Assembly (NCBI RefSeq): GCF_900766215.1
Contig: NZ_CAAFUQ010000084.1
Coordinates: forward strand, 1 to 29,048
Length of the DNA: 29,048 bases
Source: an uncultured Finegoldia sp.
GTDB lineage: Bacteria; Bacillota; Clostridia; Tissierellales; Peptoniphilaceae
Direction of reading: 5' to 3'
A program made the translations under genes and the position numbers. Positions within the stretch are counted from its first letter, which is position 1. The number at the start of each line of letters is the position of its first letter. Below are positions 6,902-14,290 of this stretch, in pieces. Under the pieces are notes generated by a model that made no database searches, had not been told where the DNA came from, and saw only the letters and a program-made list of their open reading frames with translations.

Positions 6902-7420
6902 ATGGATTTAAAAGAAAAAATTAGAGTTATAGATGGATTTCCAAAAGAAGGAATCTCATTCAAAGACATTACTACATTATTAAATGATAAAGATGCCTAC
7001 AAATACGCGGTAGACCTTATGGTAGAAGATTTAAAAGACAAAGGAATAACTGTAATTGCAGCTCCTGAAGCTAGGGGATTTTTGTTTGGATCAGCTGTAG
7101 CATATGCTCTTGGAGTTAGATTTGTTCCAGTGAGAAAACCGGGAAAACTTCCTGGAGAAGTGTCAGAATATTCTTATGATTTGGAATATGGAACTGATAA
7201 ATTAGAAGTTCACAAAGACGCAATTCAAGAAGGCGATAAAGTTGCAATTGTCGACGATTTATTGGCAACAGGAGGAACTGTTAATGCAGTTGCTAAGTTG
7301 GTTGAAAAAAACGGCGGAGAAATCACAGCTATGGAATTTTTGATCGAACTTACAGAACTTGGCGGAAGAGATGTCAACAAAAATTATTACATCAACACAT
7401 TAGTTCAATACGAATCATAA
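6902..7420 (+). CDS. apt: Adenine phosphoribosyltransferase
   Basis: The enzyme converts adenine and PRPP to AMP and pyrophosphate (purine salvage, cytoplasm). From the ATG at 6902 it is 172 residues, the standard length, starting MDLKEKIRVIDGFPKEGISFKDIT, the typical Apt N-terminus. The PRPP-binding loop is AIVDDLLATGGT (115-126), and the adenine/pyrophosphate region APEARGFLFG (54-63) is intact. In-frame GTG 6893 and ATG 6896 are possible starts, but the GGTGAT sequence there is better read as the Shine-Dalgarno site for 6902, the same kind used by udp and the Crp/Fnr gene. It is a single-gene unit between its own promoter and the terminator at 7426-7454. It pairs logically with deoD, which releases adenine. 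Confidence 0.93.
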   Translation: MDLKEKIRVIDGFPKEGISFKDITTLLNDKDAYKYAVDLMVEDLKDKGITVIAAPEARGFLFGSAVAYALGVRFVPVRKPGKLPGEVSEYSYDLEYGTDKLEVHKDAIQEGDKVAIVDDLLATGGTVNAVAKLVEKNGGEITAMEFLIELTELGGRDVNKNYYINTLVQYES

Positions 7421-7425
7421 AACTT

Positions 7426-7454
7426 ATCCACATGTAAAAAGCATGTGGATTTTT
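7426..7454 (+). terminator. Terminator of apt
   Basis: The stem is ATCCACATG (7426-7434) / CATGTGGAT (7442-7450), 9 bp, loop TAAAAAG, followed by TTTT. It starts 6 nt after the stop codon. Confidence 0.85.
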
Positions 7455-7460
7455 AATTGC

Positions 7461-7500
7461 AAAAAAAGCACAACCTCTGACATTCAAAGGTTGTGCTTTT
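7461..7500 (-). terminator. Terminator of pncB, probably bidirectional
   Basis: The stem is AAAAGCACAACCT (7464-7476) / AGGTTGTGCTTTT (7488-7500), 13 bp. A T run follows on the minus strand. It lies 4 nt beyond the pncB stop and serves as a back-up for apt on the plus strand. Confidence 0.88.
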
Positions 7501-7503
7501 AAG

Positions 7504-8952
7504 TTATTTGCTTTGCATTAATAAATTGTATTTGATATCCCATAATTTTTGAGATAAATCGACATGGAACAAATGAGGATGTTCAAATCTTTTAACTTCT
7601 TCCCATTGTTCGTCGATTTGTTCATTCTTTCTTTTGATGATTTCTTCTAATTTAGGTAAATCGTACACTAATTCTCCCTTATCAAACACTCTCACTAACA
7701 ACTCTTTTGTTGTAAAGTTAGTCAATGTTTTTCTCTTCCAAGTGTGAATAGGGTGGAAGATTTCCAAATCTTTTGTTTCATCAATTTTTTCATCGTGAAG
7801 AGTAATCAAATCAGCTTCTGCTTTTCCACTATTTTTGTCGTAAATTCTGTAAACTGTTTTGAAAGCAGGTGTTGTGATTTTTTCGATGTTTTCACTGATT
7901 TTGATTTTAGGGATGATTTCTCCGTTAGGTTTTTCAACGGCGCATAATTTGTAAACGCCACCTAAAACAGGATCTGATTTTGCTGTAATCAATCTTTCGC
8001 CGACCCCAAATCCGTCTAGTTTTGCTCCTTGTTCAATCAAATCTGCTATTGTGTATTCATCTAATGAGTTACTTGCCATGATTTGACAATTTTCATATCC
8101 TGCATCATCCAACATTTTACGGGCTTGTTTGGATAAATAAGCAAGGTCTCCACTATCAATTCTAATCGACATATTTTTGATTCCACGAGGTTTCAAAACT
8201 TCATCGAAAACTTTAATCGCATTTGGCACACCTGATTTTAAAACATTGTAAGTGTCTACCAAAAGTGAACAAGAATTTGGGAAAATTTCTGCGTATTTTT
8301 TGAATGCTTCGTATTCTGAATCAAACATCATAATCCAAGAGTGAGCCATTGTTCCAAAAGCTGGAACATCGTAAGTGAGATCTGTCAAAGTGTTACTTGT
8401 AGCAGTAGCACCACCTATAAAAGCTGCTCTTGCTCCAAGAACTGTCGCATCCACTCCTTGTGCACGTCTTGCACCGAATTCCATGACAACTCTTCCTTCA
8501 GCTGCATGAACAATTCTATTCGTTTTTGTTGCAATCAATGATTGGTGATTGATAGATAACAGAGCAAAAGTTTCTATTAATTGCGCTTGAGGAGCAGGAC
8601 CTCTTACTATCATCAAAGGTTCGTTAGGAAATGCAACTGAACCTTCAGGCATTGCCCACACATCGCATTCAAATTTAAAATTTCTAAGATAATCTAAGAA
8701 TTTATCGCTGAACATATTTTTGCTCTTGAAATATTCAATGTCTTGTTCATCAAATCTTAAATTTTGAATATATTTTACAACTTCTTCCAATCCTGCAACG
8801 ATAACAAACCCTCCGCTGTCAGGAATTTTTCTGAAATACAAATCAAAATAAGCATATTCATCTTCCATATTATTTTCTAAATATCCATTCATCATTGTAA
8901 ATTCATAAAAATCAGACAACATGCTTAAATTTTCATAATTTTTCCAATCCAT
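7504..8952 (-). CDS. pncB: Nicotinate phosphoribosyltransferase
   Basis: The enzyme joins nicotinate and PRPP, with ATP, to make nicotinate mononucleotide, the entry step of the Preiss-Handler NAD salvage route. Read from the ATG at 8952 it has 482 residues, as in the long Firmicutes form, and begins NYENLSMLSDFYEFTMMNGY, the family N-terminus. GTMAHSW around His204 is the site of the catalytic phosphohistidine; MEFGARRAQG (157-166), RIDSGDLAYLS and DGFGVGERL are the substrate and PRPP-site motifs. GGAGG lies 7 nt before this ATG. An in-frame ATG at 8997 gives 15 extra residues, but these fall in the AT-rich region next to the copA promoter and are unlikely. It is transcribed away from the copper operon as a single gene. 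Confidence 0.92.
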   Translation of the reverse strand: MDWKNYENLSMLSDFYEFTMMNGYLENNMEDEYAYFDLYFRKIPDSGGFVIVAGLEEVVKYIQNLRFDEQDIEYFKSKNMFSDKFLDYLRNFKFECDVWAMPEGSVAFPNEPLMIVRGPAPQAQLIETFALLSINHQSLIATKTNRIVHAAEGRVVMEFGARRAQGVDATVLGARAAFIGGATATSNTLTDLTYDVPAFGTMAHSWIMMFDSEYEAFKKYAEIFPNSCSLLVDTYNVLKSGVPNAIKVFDEVLKPRGIKNMSIRIDSGDLAYLSKQARKMLDDAGYENCQIMASNSLDEYTIADLIEQGAKLDGFGVGERLITAKSDPVLGGVYKLCAVEKPNGEIIPKIKISENIEKITTPAFKTVYRIYDKNSGKAEADLITLHDEKIDETKDLEIFHPIHTWKRKTLTNFTTKELLVRVFDKGELVYDLPKLEEIIKRKNEQIDEQWEEVKRFEHPHLFHVDLSQKLWDIKYNLLMQSK

Positions 8953-9001
8953 AATTTGCCTCCATATTATATTATGATTATTATAATCCAAATCCAAATG
9001 T

Positions 9002-9030
9002 TTGACAAAAAATTTAAAATATTATATAAT
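9002..9030 (+). promoter_or_regulatory. copA operon promoter
   Basis: TTGACA (9002-9007), 17 bp, then TATAAT (9025-9030): a perfect sigma-A promoter, as expected for a strongly induced operon held down by a repressor. Confidence 0.88.
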
Positions 9031-9034
9031 AACC

Positions 9035-9054
9035 ATACCATCAGTAGGGGGGTA
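9035..9054 (+). promoter_or_regulatory. Candidate CsoR operator
   Basis: An imperfect dyad, TACC (9036-9039) ... GGTA (9051-9054), with a run of six G, sits immediately after the -10 box and covers the expected transcription start. CsoR operators in other Firmicutes are TACC...GGTA dyads with a G-rich half. The downstream operon ends with a csoR gene. Inference from position and shape. Confidence 0.6.
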
Positions 9055-9066
9055 GAAAGGGGAAAA

Positions 9067-11409
9067 ATGGAAGAAATAAAATTAAAAATACAAGGCATGA
9101 GCTGTGAATCATGTGCGGCTAGAATAGAAAAAGTATTAAGTAAATACGAATACATCGACACAGTTAACGTGAACTTGCTTCAAGAATACGCATATTTGAA
9201 ATTAAAAGAAGGATACGACATAGAAACTATCGTAGACAAAATAAAAAAAGCGGGGTATGATGTTCCTGTGAAGACATCGAAGTTTGACATCGAAGGAATG
9301 AGCTGTCAGTCATGTGCATCTAGAATAGAGAAGGTTTTGAACAAAAATAATTTTAAAGATGTTAACGTAAATTTGTTGCAAAACTCACTTACAGTAAGTT
9401 TTTATGAAGGATACAAGACCAATTCTGATGTAAAAAGATTAGTTGACAAAGCAGGATATTCTGCAGAAATAAAAACAGACAATAAAATAGCTAACGAAAA
9501 AAATATAACTGAATACGAAAAATTGAAACGTGATTTTATAATTTCTGCGATTTTTTCAATTCCTTTATTTTCAGCGATGTTTTTTCACATGGCAGGAGTT
9601 CACACGATTTTAAATAATGGATATTTTCAATGGGCATTGGCAACAGTTGTTCAATTCTACATCGGAAGAAGATATTATGTGAATGCATACAAATCATTAA
9701 GAGGTGGAGGAGCAAACATGGATGTTCTCATAGCATTGGGAACAAGTGCTGCCTACTTCTACTCGATTTATCATGTATTAGTAGGATCTGACCAATTGTA
9801 TTTTGAATCGTCTGCTGTTGTTATCACTTTGATTTTACTCGGAAAAGTTTTCGAAAAAAGAGCGAAGACTAGAACTACTGATGCTATAAGTAAATTAATG
9901 GGACTCCAAGCGAAAAAAGCTAACGTAATAAAAAATGGTAAAACTATTGAAACTGATATTGAAGATGTTATGGTTGGAGATAAAATTCTTGTAAAACCAG
10001 GAGAAAAAATCGCTGTTGATGGAATAATTGTTGAGGGAAGTTCATCAATTGATGAATCGATGATTACTGGAGAATCGATGCCTGTACAAAAACAAGTTGG
10101 AGATGAATGTATTGGCTCTACGATTAATAAAAATGGATCATTTGTATTTGAAGCGAAAAAAATTGGTGAAGATACAGTTCTAAGTCAAATCGTAAAATTA
10201 GTGGAAGATGCACAATCCAACAAAGCACCAATTCAAAGATTGGCAGATAAGATTTCATCTGTTTTTGTACCCATTGTTATTGTAATTGCTGTAATTACAT
10301 TTGTCATCACTTATTTTGTGACAAAACAATTTGACAGGGCGTTGCTAAATTCGGTTTCAGTTCTTGTAATAGCGTGCCCTTGTTCATTGGGACTTGCAAC
10401 TCCGACGGCCATTATGGTAGGAAGTGGCAAAGGCGCAGAGCTTGGAATTTTAATAAAAAGTGCTGAAGTTTTAGAAACTGCTAACAAAATCGATGCAGTT
10501 ATTTTGGATAAAACAGGAACAATAACAAATGGTAAACCAGAAGTTGTAGATTACCAATCAAAAGATACAGACTTCTTAAAAATTGTATCATCAATTGAAA
10601 AAAATTCCGAGCATCCACTTGCAGATGCTGTGGTTAAAGAATACGAAAAAAATAATTCTGATTTTTACAATGTTAAAGATTTTCATTCAATAACAGGGAA
10701 AGGACTTTCTGCTAAAATTAACACAGATAATTATTTCATCGGCAATGAAAAGTTGATGAAGGATAATAATATAAGATTTGATGTTGATATTAAAAAGTAT
10801 CAATCCCAAGGAAATACCGTTGTATTAGTCGGTAAGAATGAGGATTTCTACGGATATATTTTAATTGCAGATAAAATAAAAGAATCTTCTTCAAAAGCTG
10901 TGGAAAAATTAAAGAATGATAATATCGATGTGTATATGATTACAGGAGACAGCGAAAATACTGCAAAACATATCGCAGAAAAAGCTAACATCGACCATGT
11001 GATAGCAGAATGTTTGCCAAAAGACAAATCAGACAAAGTTTTGGATTTGAAAAATAAAGGCAAAAAAGTTGGAATGGTTGGAGATGGAATAAACGATGCT
11101 CCAGCACTTGCGACAAGTGATGTTGGATTTTCTATTGGAACTGGTACTGATGTTGCGATTGAGGCGAGTGACATCACAATTATAAATGGAGATTTAAATA
11201 AAGTTAATACTGCGATTAGATTAAGTCACAGAGTAATAAAAACAATAAAACAAAATTTGTTCTGGGCGTTTTTCTACAATGTTATTGGTATTCCGATTGC
11301 TGCATTTGGATTTTTAAATCCAATGATAGCAGGTGCTGCAATGGCGTTCAGTTCGGTAACTGTAGTTACAAATTCGTTAAGAATTAAAAATTTTAAGGAG
11401 GAAAAATAA
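9067..11409 (+). CDS. copA: Copper(I)-exporting P-type ATPase CopA
   Basis: This P1B-1 ATPase pumps Cu+ (and probably Ag+) out of the cytoplasm. Read from the ATG at 9067 it is 780 residues with two N-terminal HMA domains carrying GMSCESC (Cys13, Cys16) and GMSCQSC (Cys80, Cys83), then eight predicted membrane helices. The ion-site Cys-Pro-Cys is at 437-439 (ACPCSLGLATPTA). The phosphorylation site is Asp481 in DKTGT, followed by the SEHPLADAV nucleotide-binding motif and GDGINDAPAL hinge. The C-terminal membrane segment has YNVIG and MAFSSVTVVTNSLR, as in Cu+ pumps. AAAGGGG precedes the ATG; longer in-frame extension upstream crosses the promoter and is excluded. The stop codon overlaps the copZ ATG by 1 nt. 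Confidence 0.95.
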   Translation: MEEIKLKIQGMSCESCAARIEKVLSKYEYIDTVNVNLLQEYAYLKLKEGYDIETIVDKIKKAGYDVPVKTSKFDIEGMSCQSCASRIEKVLNKNNFKDVNVNLLQNSLTVSFYEGYKTNSDVKRLVDKAGYSAEIKTDNKIANEKNITEYEKLKRDFIISAIFSIPLFSAMFFHMAGVHTILNNGYFQWALATVVQFYIGRRYYVNAYKSLRGGGANMDVLIALGTSAAYFYSIYHVLVGSDQLYFESSAVVITLILLGKVFEKRAKTRTTDAISKLMGLQAKKANVIKNGKTIETDIEDVMVGDKILVKPGEKIAVDGIIVEGSSSIDESMITGESMPVQKQVGDECIGSTINKNGSFVFEAKKIGEDTVLSQIVKLVEDAQSNKAPIQRLADKISSVFVPIVIVIAVITFVITYFVTKQFDRALLNSVSVLVIACPCSLGLATPTAIMVGSGKGAELGILIKSAEVLETANKIDAVILDKTGTITNGKPEVVDYQSKDTDFLKIVSSIEKNSEHPLADAVVKEYEKNNSDFYNVKDFHSITGKGLSAKINTDNYFIGNEKLMKDNNIRFDVDIKKYQSQGNTVVLVGKNEDFYGYILIADKIKESSSKAVEKLKNDNIDVYMITGDSENTAKHIAEKANIDHVIAECLPKDKSDKVLDLKNKGKKVGMVGDGINDAPALATSDVGFSIGTGTDVAIEASDITIINGDLNKVNTAIRLSHRVIKTIKQNLFWAFFYNVIGIPIAAFGFLNPMIAGAAMAFSSVTVVTNSLRIKNFKEEK

Positions 11410-11609
11410 TGAAAAAAGAATTTGAAGTATTGGATATGGTGTGCAATCATTGCGTAGAATCAGTGACAAAAGCTTGTAAATCTGTAGAAGGTGTGACAGA
11501 TGTCAATGTAAATCTTGATGACAAAAAAGCGGTAGTAGAAGGAGATTTTAACGAAGCTGATATCATTAAAGCAATTGATGAAATAGGGTTCGAGGCAGTT
11601 GCGAAATAA
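11409..11609 (+). CDS. copZ: Copper chaperone CopZ
   Basis: This is a 66-residue single HMA domain (beta-alpha-beta-beta-alpha-beta ferredoxin-like fold) with the metal-binding DMVCNHC motif, Cys12 and Cys15. It carries Cu+ in the cytoplasm to CopA and probably to CsoR. The usual MxCxxC is preserved, with Met10 two residues before Cys12. AAGGAGG lies upstream inside the copA tail. The ATG shares one base with the copA stop, and its own stop shares one base with the csoR start, so the three genes form a tightly coupled operon. Confidence 0.93.
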   Translation: MKKEFEVLDMVCNHCVESVTKACKSVEGVTDVNVNLDDKKAVVEGDFNEADIIKAIDEIGFEAVAK

Positions 11610-11872
11610 TGACAGAACACAAACAAAAAGCTCTCAAAAAAATCAAAACCGTTCGTGGGCAACTTGATGCGATTGTAAATATGATTGAAGAAGACAGATA
11701 TTGTGTGGATATTTCAACTCAAATATTAAGTTGCATCGGACAATTAAAGAAAGCTAACATTGATATTTTGAACGGTCACATGAGGACATGTGTTAAACAT
11801 GCTATTGAAAATGATAACGCAGATGAAAAAATAGAAGAAGTGATCAATATTATCGACAAATATATCAAATAA
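11609..11872 (+). CDS. csoR: Copper-sensing repressor CsoR
   Basis: This 87-residue all-helical repressor of the CsoR/RcnR (DUF156) family releases DNA when it binds Cu+. The first helix is basic (KALKKIKTVRGQLDAI, residues 7-22) with the conserved RGQL. The Cys-His-Cys Cu+ site is Cys32, His57 and Cys61 (NGHMRTC), which marks a copper sensor rather than the Ni/Co sensor RcnR or the sulfur sensor CstR. It is last in the operon and should repress it from the candidate operator at 9035-9054, a feedback loop. The start overlaps the copZ stop by one base. A strong terminator follows at 11876. Confidence 0.93.
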   Translation: MTEHKQKALKKIKTVRGQLDAIVNMIEEDRYCVDISTQILSCIGQLKKANIDILNGHMRTCVKHAIENDNADEKIEEVINIIDKYIK

Positions 11873-11875
11873 TCG

Positions 11876-11922
11876 AAAAACTTTCCCGGCACAAATTCAA
11901 AGTTTGTCGGGGAAGTTTTTTA
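11876..11922 (+). terminator. Terminator of the copper operon
   Basis: A long hairpin pairs AAAACTTTCCC (11877-11887) with GGGGAAGTTTT (11909-11919) and continues CACAAA / TTTGT above a small bulge, followed by a T run to 11921. Confidence 0.9.
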
Positions 11923-11940
11923 TTTTGTGTATAGTATCGT

Positions 11941-11970
11941 TTGCAAAATCATAAATTGGGTATATATAGA
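11941..11970 (+). promoter_or_regulatory. Possible hpf promoter
   Basis: TTGCAA (11941-11946) is followed after 16-18 bp by TATATA/TATAGA (11963-11970). The match is moderate, but it lies correctly between the upstream terminator and the hpf start. Confidence 0.5.
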
Positions 11971-12012
11971 ATAAGAAAATTATTTCTTAATTCGCAAAAC
12001 AGGAGGAATTTT

Positions 12013-12552
12013 ATGAAACTCAATTATGTAACAAAAGATATCAAATTGACTGATGATTTGAAACAAATGGCAGAAACTAAATTACACAAGTTAGATAAAT
12101 ATTTCCACGATGAACAACAAGCTCGTGTAGTTTTCAAGAAAGAAAAGGACAAAGCCAGAGTTGAAGTCACAATGGTTTTAGATAAAGGAGTTGTATTAAG
12201 AGCAGAAGAATCCAACGAAGATATCAAAACTGCAATAGACAAAGTTGAAGATGTACTTGCTAGACAAATCAGAAAACACAAAACAAAATTACAAAAGAGA
12301 TTTACAGAAAGTAACTCCATTAGATTTGAAGCCGTTGAAGATAATAGCGACAAAGAAATTCCAAATGGTACAATCGTAAAAACAAAAGAATTCGGAATAA
12401 AACCAATGGACAAGGAAGAAGCTATCATGCAAATGGAATTGATTGACCATGATTTCTTCGTATTTTTAGATTCTAAAACTAATAATGTAAATGTAGTTTA
12501 CAAAAGAAAAGATGGCAACTACGGATTATTAGTTCCAGGATTTGAAAAATAG
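12013..12552 (+). CDS. hpf: Long-form ribosome hibernation promoting factor
   Basis: The protein binds the decoding region of idle 30S subunits and, through its C-terminal domain, pairs 70S ribosomes into inactive 100S dimers. Read from ATG 12013 (GGAGG 7 nt upstream) it has 179 residues, the usual long form. The N-terminal S30AE/YfiA domain (1-98) shows LTDDLKQMAETKLHKLDKYF and the basic RQIRKHKTKLQKR. After a short linker the C-terminal dimerisation domain (about 117-178) has VKTKEFGIKPMDKEEAIMQMELIDHDFFVF. An in-frame TTG at 11941 would extend the reading frame into the promoter and lacks a ribosome site. It is a single gene; a hairpin follows at 12580. Confidence 0.93.
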   Translation: MKLNYVTKDIKLTDDLKQMAETKLHKLDKYFHDEQQARVVFKKEKDKARVEVTMVLDKGVVLRAEESNEDIKTAIDKVEDVLARQIRKHKTKLQKRFTESNSIRFEAVEDNSDKEIPNGTIVKTKEFGIKPMDKEEAIMQMELIDHDFFVFLDSKTNNVNVVYKRKDGNYGLLVPGFEK

Positions 12553-12570
12553 CAAAAATGTTCAAATTGA

Positions 12571-12579
12571 TGATATAAT
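12571..12579 (+). promoter_or_regulatory. Extended -10 promoter of the CC-deoD-deoC operon
   Basis: TGATATAAT is a full extended -10 element. The expected start at about 12586 falls inside the following 10-bp hairpin. Confidence 0.55.
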
Positions 12580-12608
12580 AAGAGAGAAACAAGATTTCTC
12601 TCTTATTT
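12580..12608 (+). terminator. Hairpin after hpf, terminator-like
   Basis: The stem is AAGAGAGAAA (12580-12589) / TTTCTCTCTT (12595-12604), 10 bp and perfect, loop CAAGA. Only a short T stretch follows, so termination may be partial. It lies between hpf and the next ribosome site. Confidence 0.6.
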
Positions 12609-12621
12609 GATTGGAGAGAAT

Positions 12622-12885
12622 ATGAAAATAGAATTAAGCGAAAAATTAAAATCATATTGCAATCAAAAATCCAAGGACAAAATATTGTTGTACATGGGTC
12701 AAAGTCCGTGCTGTACAATTGCTGAAGCTAAGTATTACGCTAAGTTTATCTCAAAAAAACCTAACTTAAATGTAACTAAAGTGGAGGGGATTAGCGTTTA
12801 TTATGAAGATTATATCGAAAAGTTTTTGGATAAATGTCAATTAGATTTGGTAAAATTTTTGAATATGATTATAGTAAATTATTAG
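12622..12885 (+). CDS. Small CC-motif protein of unknown function (possibly HesB-like CC/Se family)
   Basis: This is an 87-residue soluble protein, read from the ATG at 12622 with GGAGAG 5-6 nt upstream; a TTG at 12607 is a poorer choice. A hydrophobic strand ILLYMGQSP is followed by vicinal cysteines Cys30-Cys31, then a lysine-rich middle, the strand-like GISVYYEDYIEKF and a C-terminal LDLVKFLNMIIVNY. Two further cysteines are at 13 and 72. This outline recalls small HesB-like proteins of anaerobes with a CC or CCU (selenocysteine) motif. Here the residue after CC is Thr, so no selenocysteine is involved. The assignment is a resemblance only. Its stop codon overlaps the AGGAGG of deoD, so it is translationally linked to nucleoside catabolism. 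Confidence 0.6.
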   Translation: MKIELSEKLKSYCNQKSKDKILLYMGQSPCCTIAEAKYYAKFISKKPNLNVTKVEGISVYYEDYIEKFLDKCQLDLVKFLNMIIVNY

Positions 12886-12894
12886 GAGGCTATT

Positions 12895-13599
12895 ATGTCA
12901 ACACCACATATCGAAGCGAAAAAAGGAGATATCGCAAAAACAGTTTTATTGCCAGGAGATCCATTGAGAGCGAAATTTATTGCAGATAATTTCTTGGAAG
13001 ATGTAAAACAATTCAACACAGTTAGAAATATGTTCGGATACACTGGAAAATACAAAGGAAAAGAAATTTCTGTTATGGGAACTGGAATGGGAATTCCATC
13101 TATAGGAATTTATTCTTACGAACTTATCAACGAATACGGAGTAGAAAATCTTATTAGAATTGGTTCAGCAGGGGCTTACAGCAAAGACCTTGATTTGTAC
13201 GATGTCGTAATAGCAATGGGAAGTTGTTCAGATTCCAATTTTGCTCACCAATTCGATTTGGAAGGAACTTTTTCAGCGATTTGTGATTATGATTTGTTGA
13301 GAAAAGCAGTAAATGTTGCAGAAGAAAAAAACATAGACGTTCACGTTGGAAATGTATTCTCAGCAGATATTTTCTACAACCAAAAATCTGAAGAATGGAA
13401 AAAATGGGAAAAAATGGGCGTGTTAGCAGTTGAAATGGAAAGCTACGGATTGTATTTGACAGCAAAAGCCAACAACGCAAGAGCTTTGACTATTTTGACA
13501 ATTTCTGACTCATTCCATTCAGATAAGCAAACTACTCCTGAAGAAAGACAAACATCATTTACAAAAATGATGGAAATAGCATTGGAATTGGGTGAATAA
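12895..13599 (+). CDS. deoD: Purine nucleoside phosphorylase, DeoD type
   Basis: The enzyme cleaves purine (deoxy)ribonucleosides with phosphate to the base and (deoxy)ribose-1-phosphate. At 234 residues it is the hexameric bacterial type (E. coli 239). The active-site set is complete: His5 and Arg44 from the partner subunit, GDP at 21-23 with Arg25, phosphate loop RIGSAG (88-93), VEMESYGLY with Met180-Glu181, general acid Asp204 in TISDS, and Arg217. Asp204 is the residue that allows 6-amino as well as 6-oxo purines. The ATG follows AGGAGG by 6 nt and lies 9 nt after the small CC-protein gene. deoC starts 1 nt after its stop, so the products feed into deoxyribose breakdown. Confidence 0.95.
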   Translation: MSTPHIEAKKGDIAKTVLLPGDPLRAKFIADNFLEDVKQFNTVRNMFGYTGKYKGKEISVMGTGMGIPSIGIYSYELINEYGVENLIRIGSAGAYSKDLDLYDVVIAMGSCSDSNFAHQFDLEGTFSAICDYDLLRKAVNVAEEKNIDVHVGNVFSADIFYNQKSEEWKKWEKMGVLAVEMESYGLYLTAKANNARALTILTISDSFHSDKQTTPEERQTSFTKMMEIALELGE

Positions 13600-13600
13600 T

Positions 13601-14242
13601 ATGGAATTAAATAAATATATTGATCATACTTTATTAAAAGCAGATGCAACATCGGCTGACATTAAAAAAATCTGTGATGAAGCAATCAAATACGATTTTA
13701 AAAGCGTGTGTGTGAACTCTTGCTACACTTCACTAGTAAAACAATCGTTAGAAAAATCAAGCGTTTTGGTGTGCACAGTTGTTGGATTTCCGCTTGGAGC
13801 TATGAGTTCTAAAGCCAAAGCTTTTGAAACTAAGACTGCAATCGAAGATGGCGCAGATGAGATAGACATGGTTTTAAATATCGGAAAATTAAAAGAAAAA
13901 GATTATGATTATGTCGAAAAAGATATCCAAGCTGTAAGAGATGCTTCAAAGGGAAAAGTTTTAAAAGTAATCATAGAAACATGTTTATTAACTGATGAAG
14001 AAAAGAAAAAAGCTTGCGAAATCTCTGTTAAATGTGGCGCTGATTTTGTAAAAACTTCTACAGGTTTTTCAACAGGTGGTGCAAAAGTTGAAGATGTAGA
14101 ATTGATGAAGGAAACTGTCAGAGATAAAGCCAAGGTTAAAGCAAGCGGTGGAATACATTCTAGAGAAGAAGCTCTGTCTATGATAGAAAATGGAGCAGAT
14201 AGAATTGGAGCATCGAGCGGTATTAAAATAGTAGAAGGATAA
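13601..14242 (+). CDS. deoC: Deoxyribose-phosphate aldolase
   Basis: This class I aldolase splits 2-deoxyribose-5-phosphate into acetaldehyde and glyceraldehyde-3-phosphate. From ATG 13601 it has 213 residues (family about 215-225). The TIM-barrel signature residues are Asp89 (DEIDMVLNIG), Schiff-base Lys151 in DFVKTSTGF, and Lys180 in VKASGGI; the C-terminal GADRIGASSG binds the phosphate. GGGTGA just upstream overlaps the end of deoD; the GTG at 13592 is less likely because it uses up this site. A phosphopentomutase (deoB), needed to make deoxyribose-5-phosphate from the deoD product, is not in the window and must be encoded elsewhere. Confidence 0.94.
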   Translation: MELNKYIDHTLLKADATSADIKKICDEAIKYDFKSVCVNSCYTSLVKQSLEKSSVLVCTVVGFPLGAMSSKAKAFETKTAIEDGADEIDMVLNIGKLKEKDYDYVEKDIQAVRDASKGKVLKVIIETCLLTDEEKKKACEISVKCGADFVKTSTGFSTGGAKVEDVELMKETVRDKAKVKASGGIHSREEALSMIENGADRIGASSGIKIVEG

Positions 14243-14246
14243 TTGT

Positions 14247-14271
14247 AAAGATGCTAATTTTTAGTATCTTT
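14247..14271 (+). terminator. Weak terminator-like hairpin after deoC
   Basis: The stem is AAAGATGCTA (14247-14256) / TAGTATCTTT (14262-14271) with one G-U pair. Only TAATTAATTT follows, not a solid T run, so some read-through into the PHP gene is likely. Confidence 0.5.
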
Positions 14272-14290
14272 AATTAATTTAAGGAGTAAT

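Noticed and set aside
7424..7432. Perfect DnaA box TTATCCACA
   Set aside because: It is a single copy within the apt terminator stem, with no cluster of boxes, no AT-rich unwinding element and no dnaA/dnaN genes. A chance match explained by the hairpin.
8956..9066. N-terminal extension of CopA
   Set aside because: The extra 37 codons run through the -35, -10 and operator of the operon; the ATG at 9067 has AAAGGGG and gives the normal HMA N-terminus.
11941..12012. N-terminal extension of HPF from a TTG
   Set aside because: It overlaps the putative promoter and has no ribosome site; GGAGG sits before ATG 12013.
12712..12717. Selenocysteine insertion at the CC motif of the small protein
   Set aside because: The codon after the two cysteine codons is ACA (Thr); no in-frame TGA is present in the gene.
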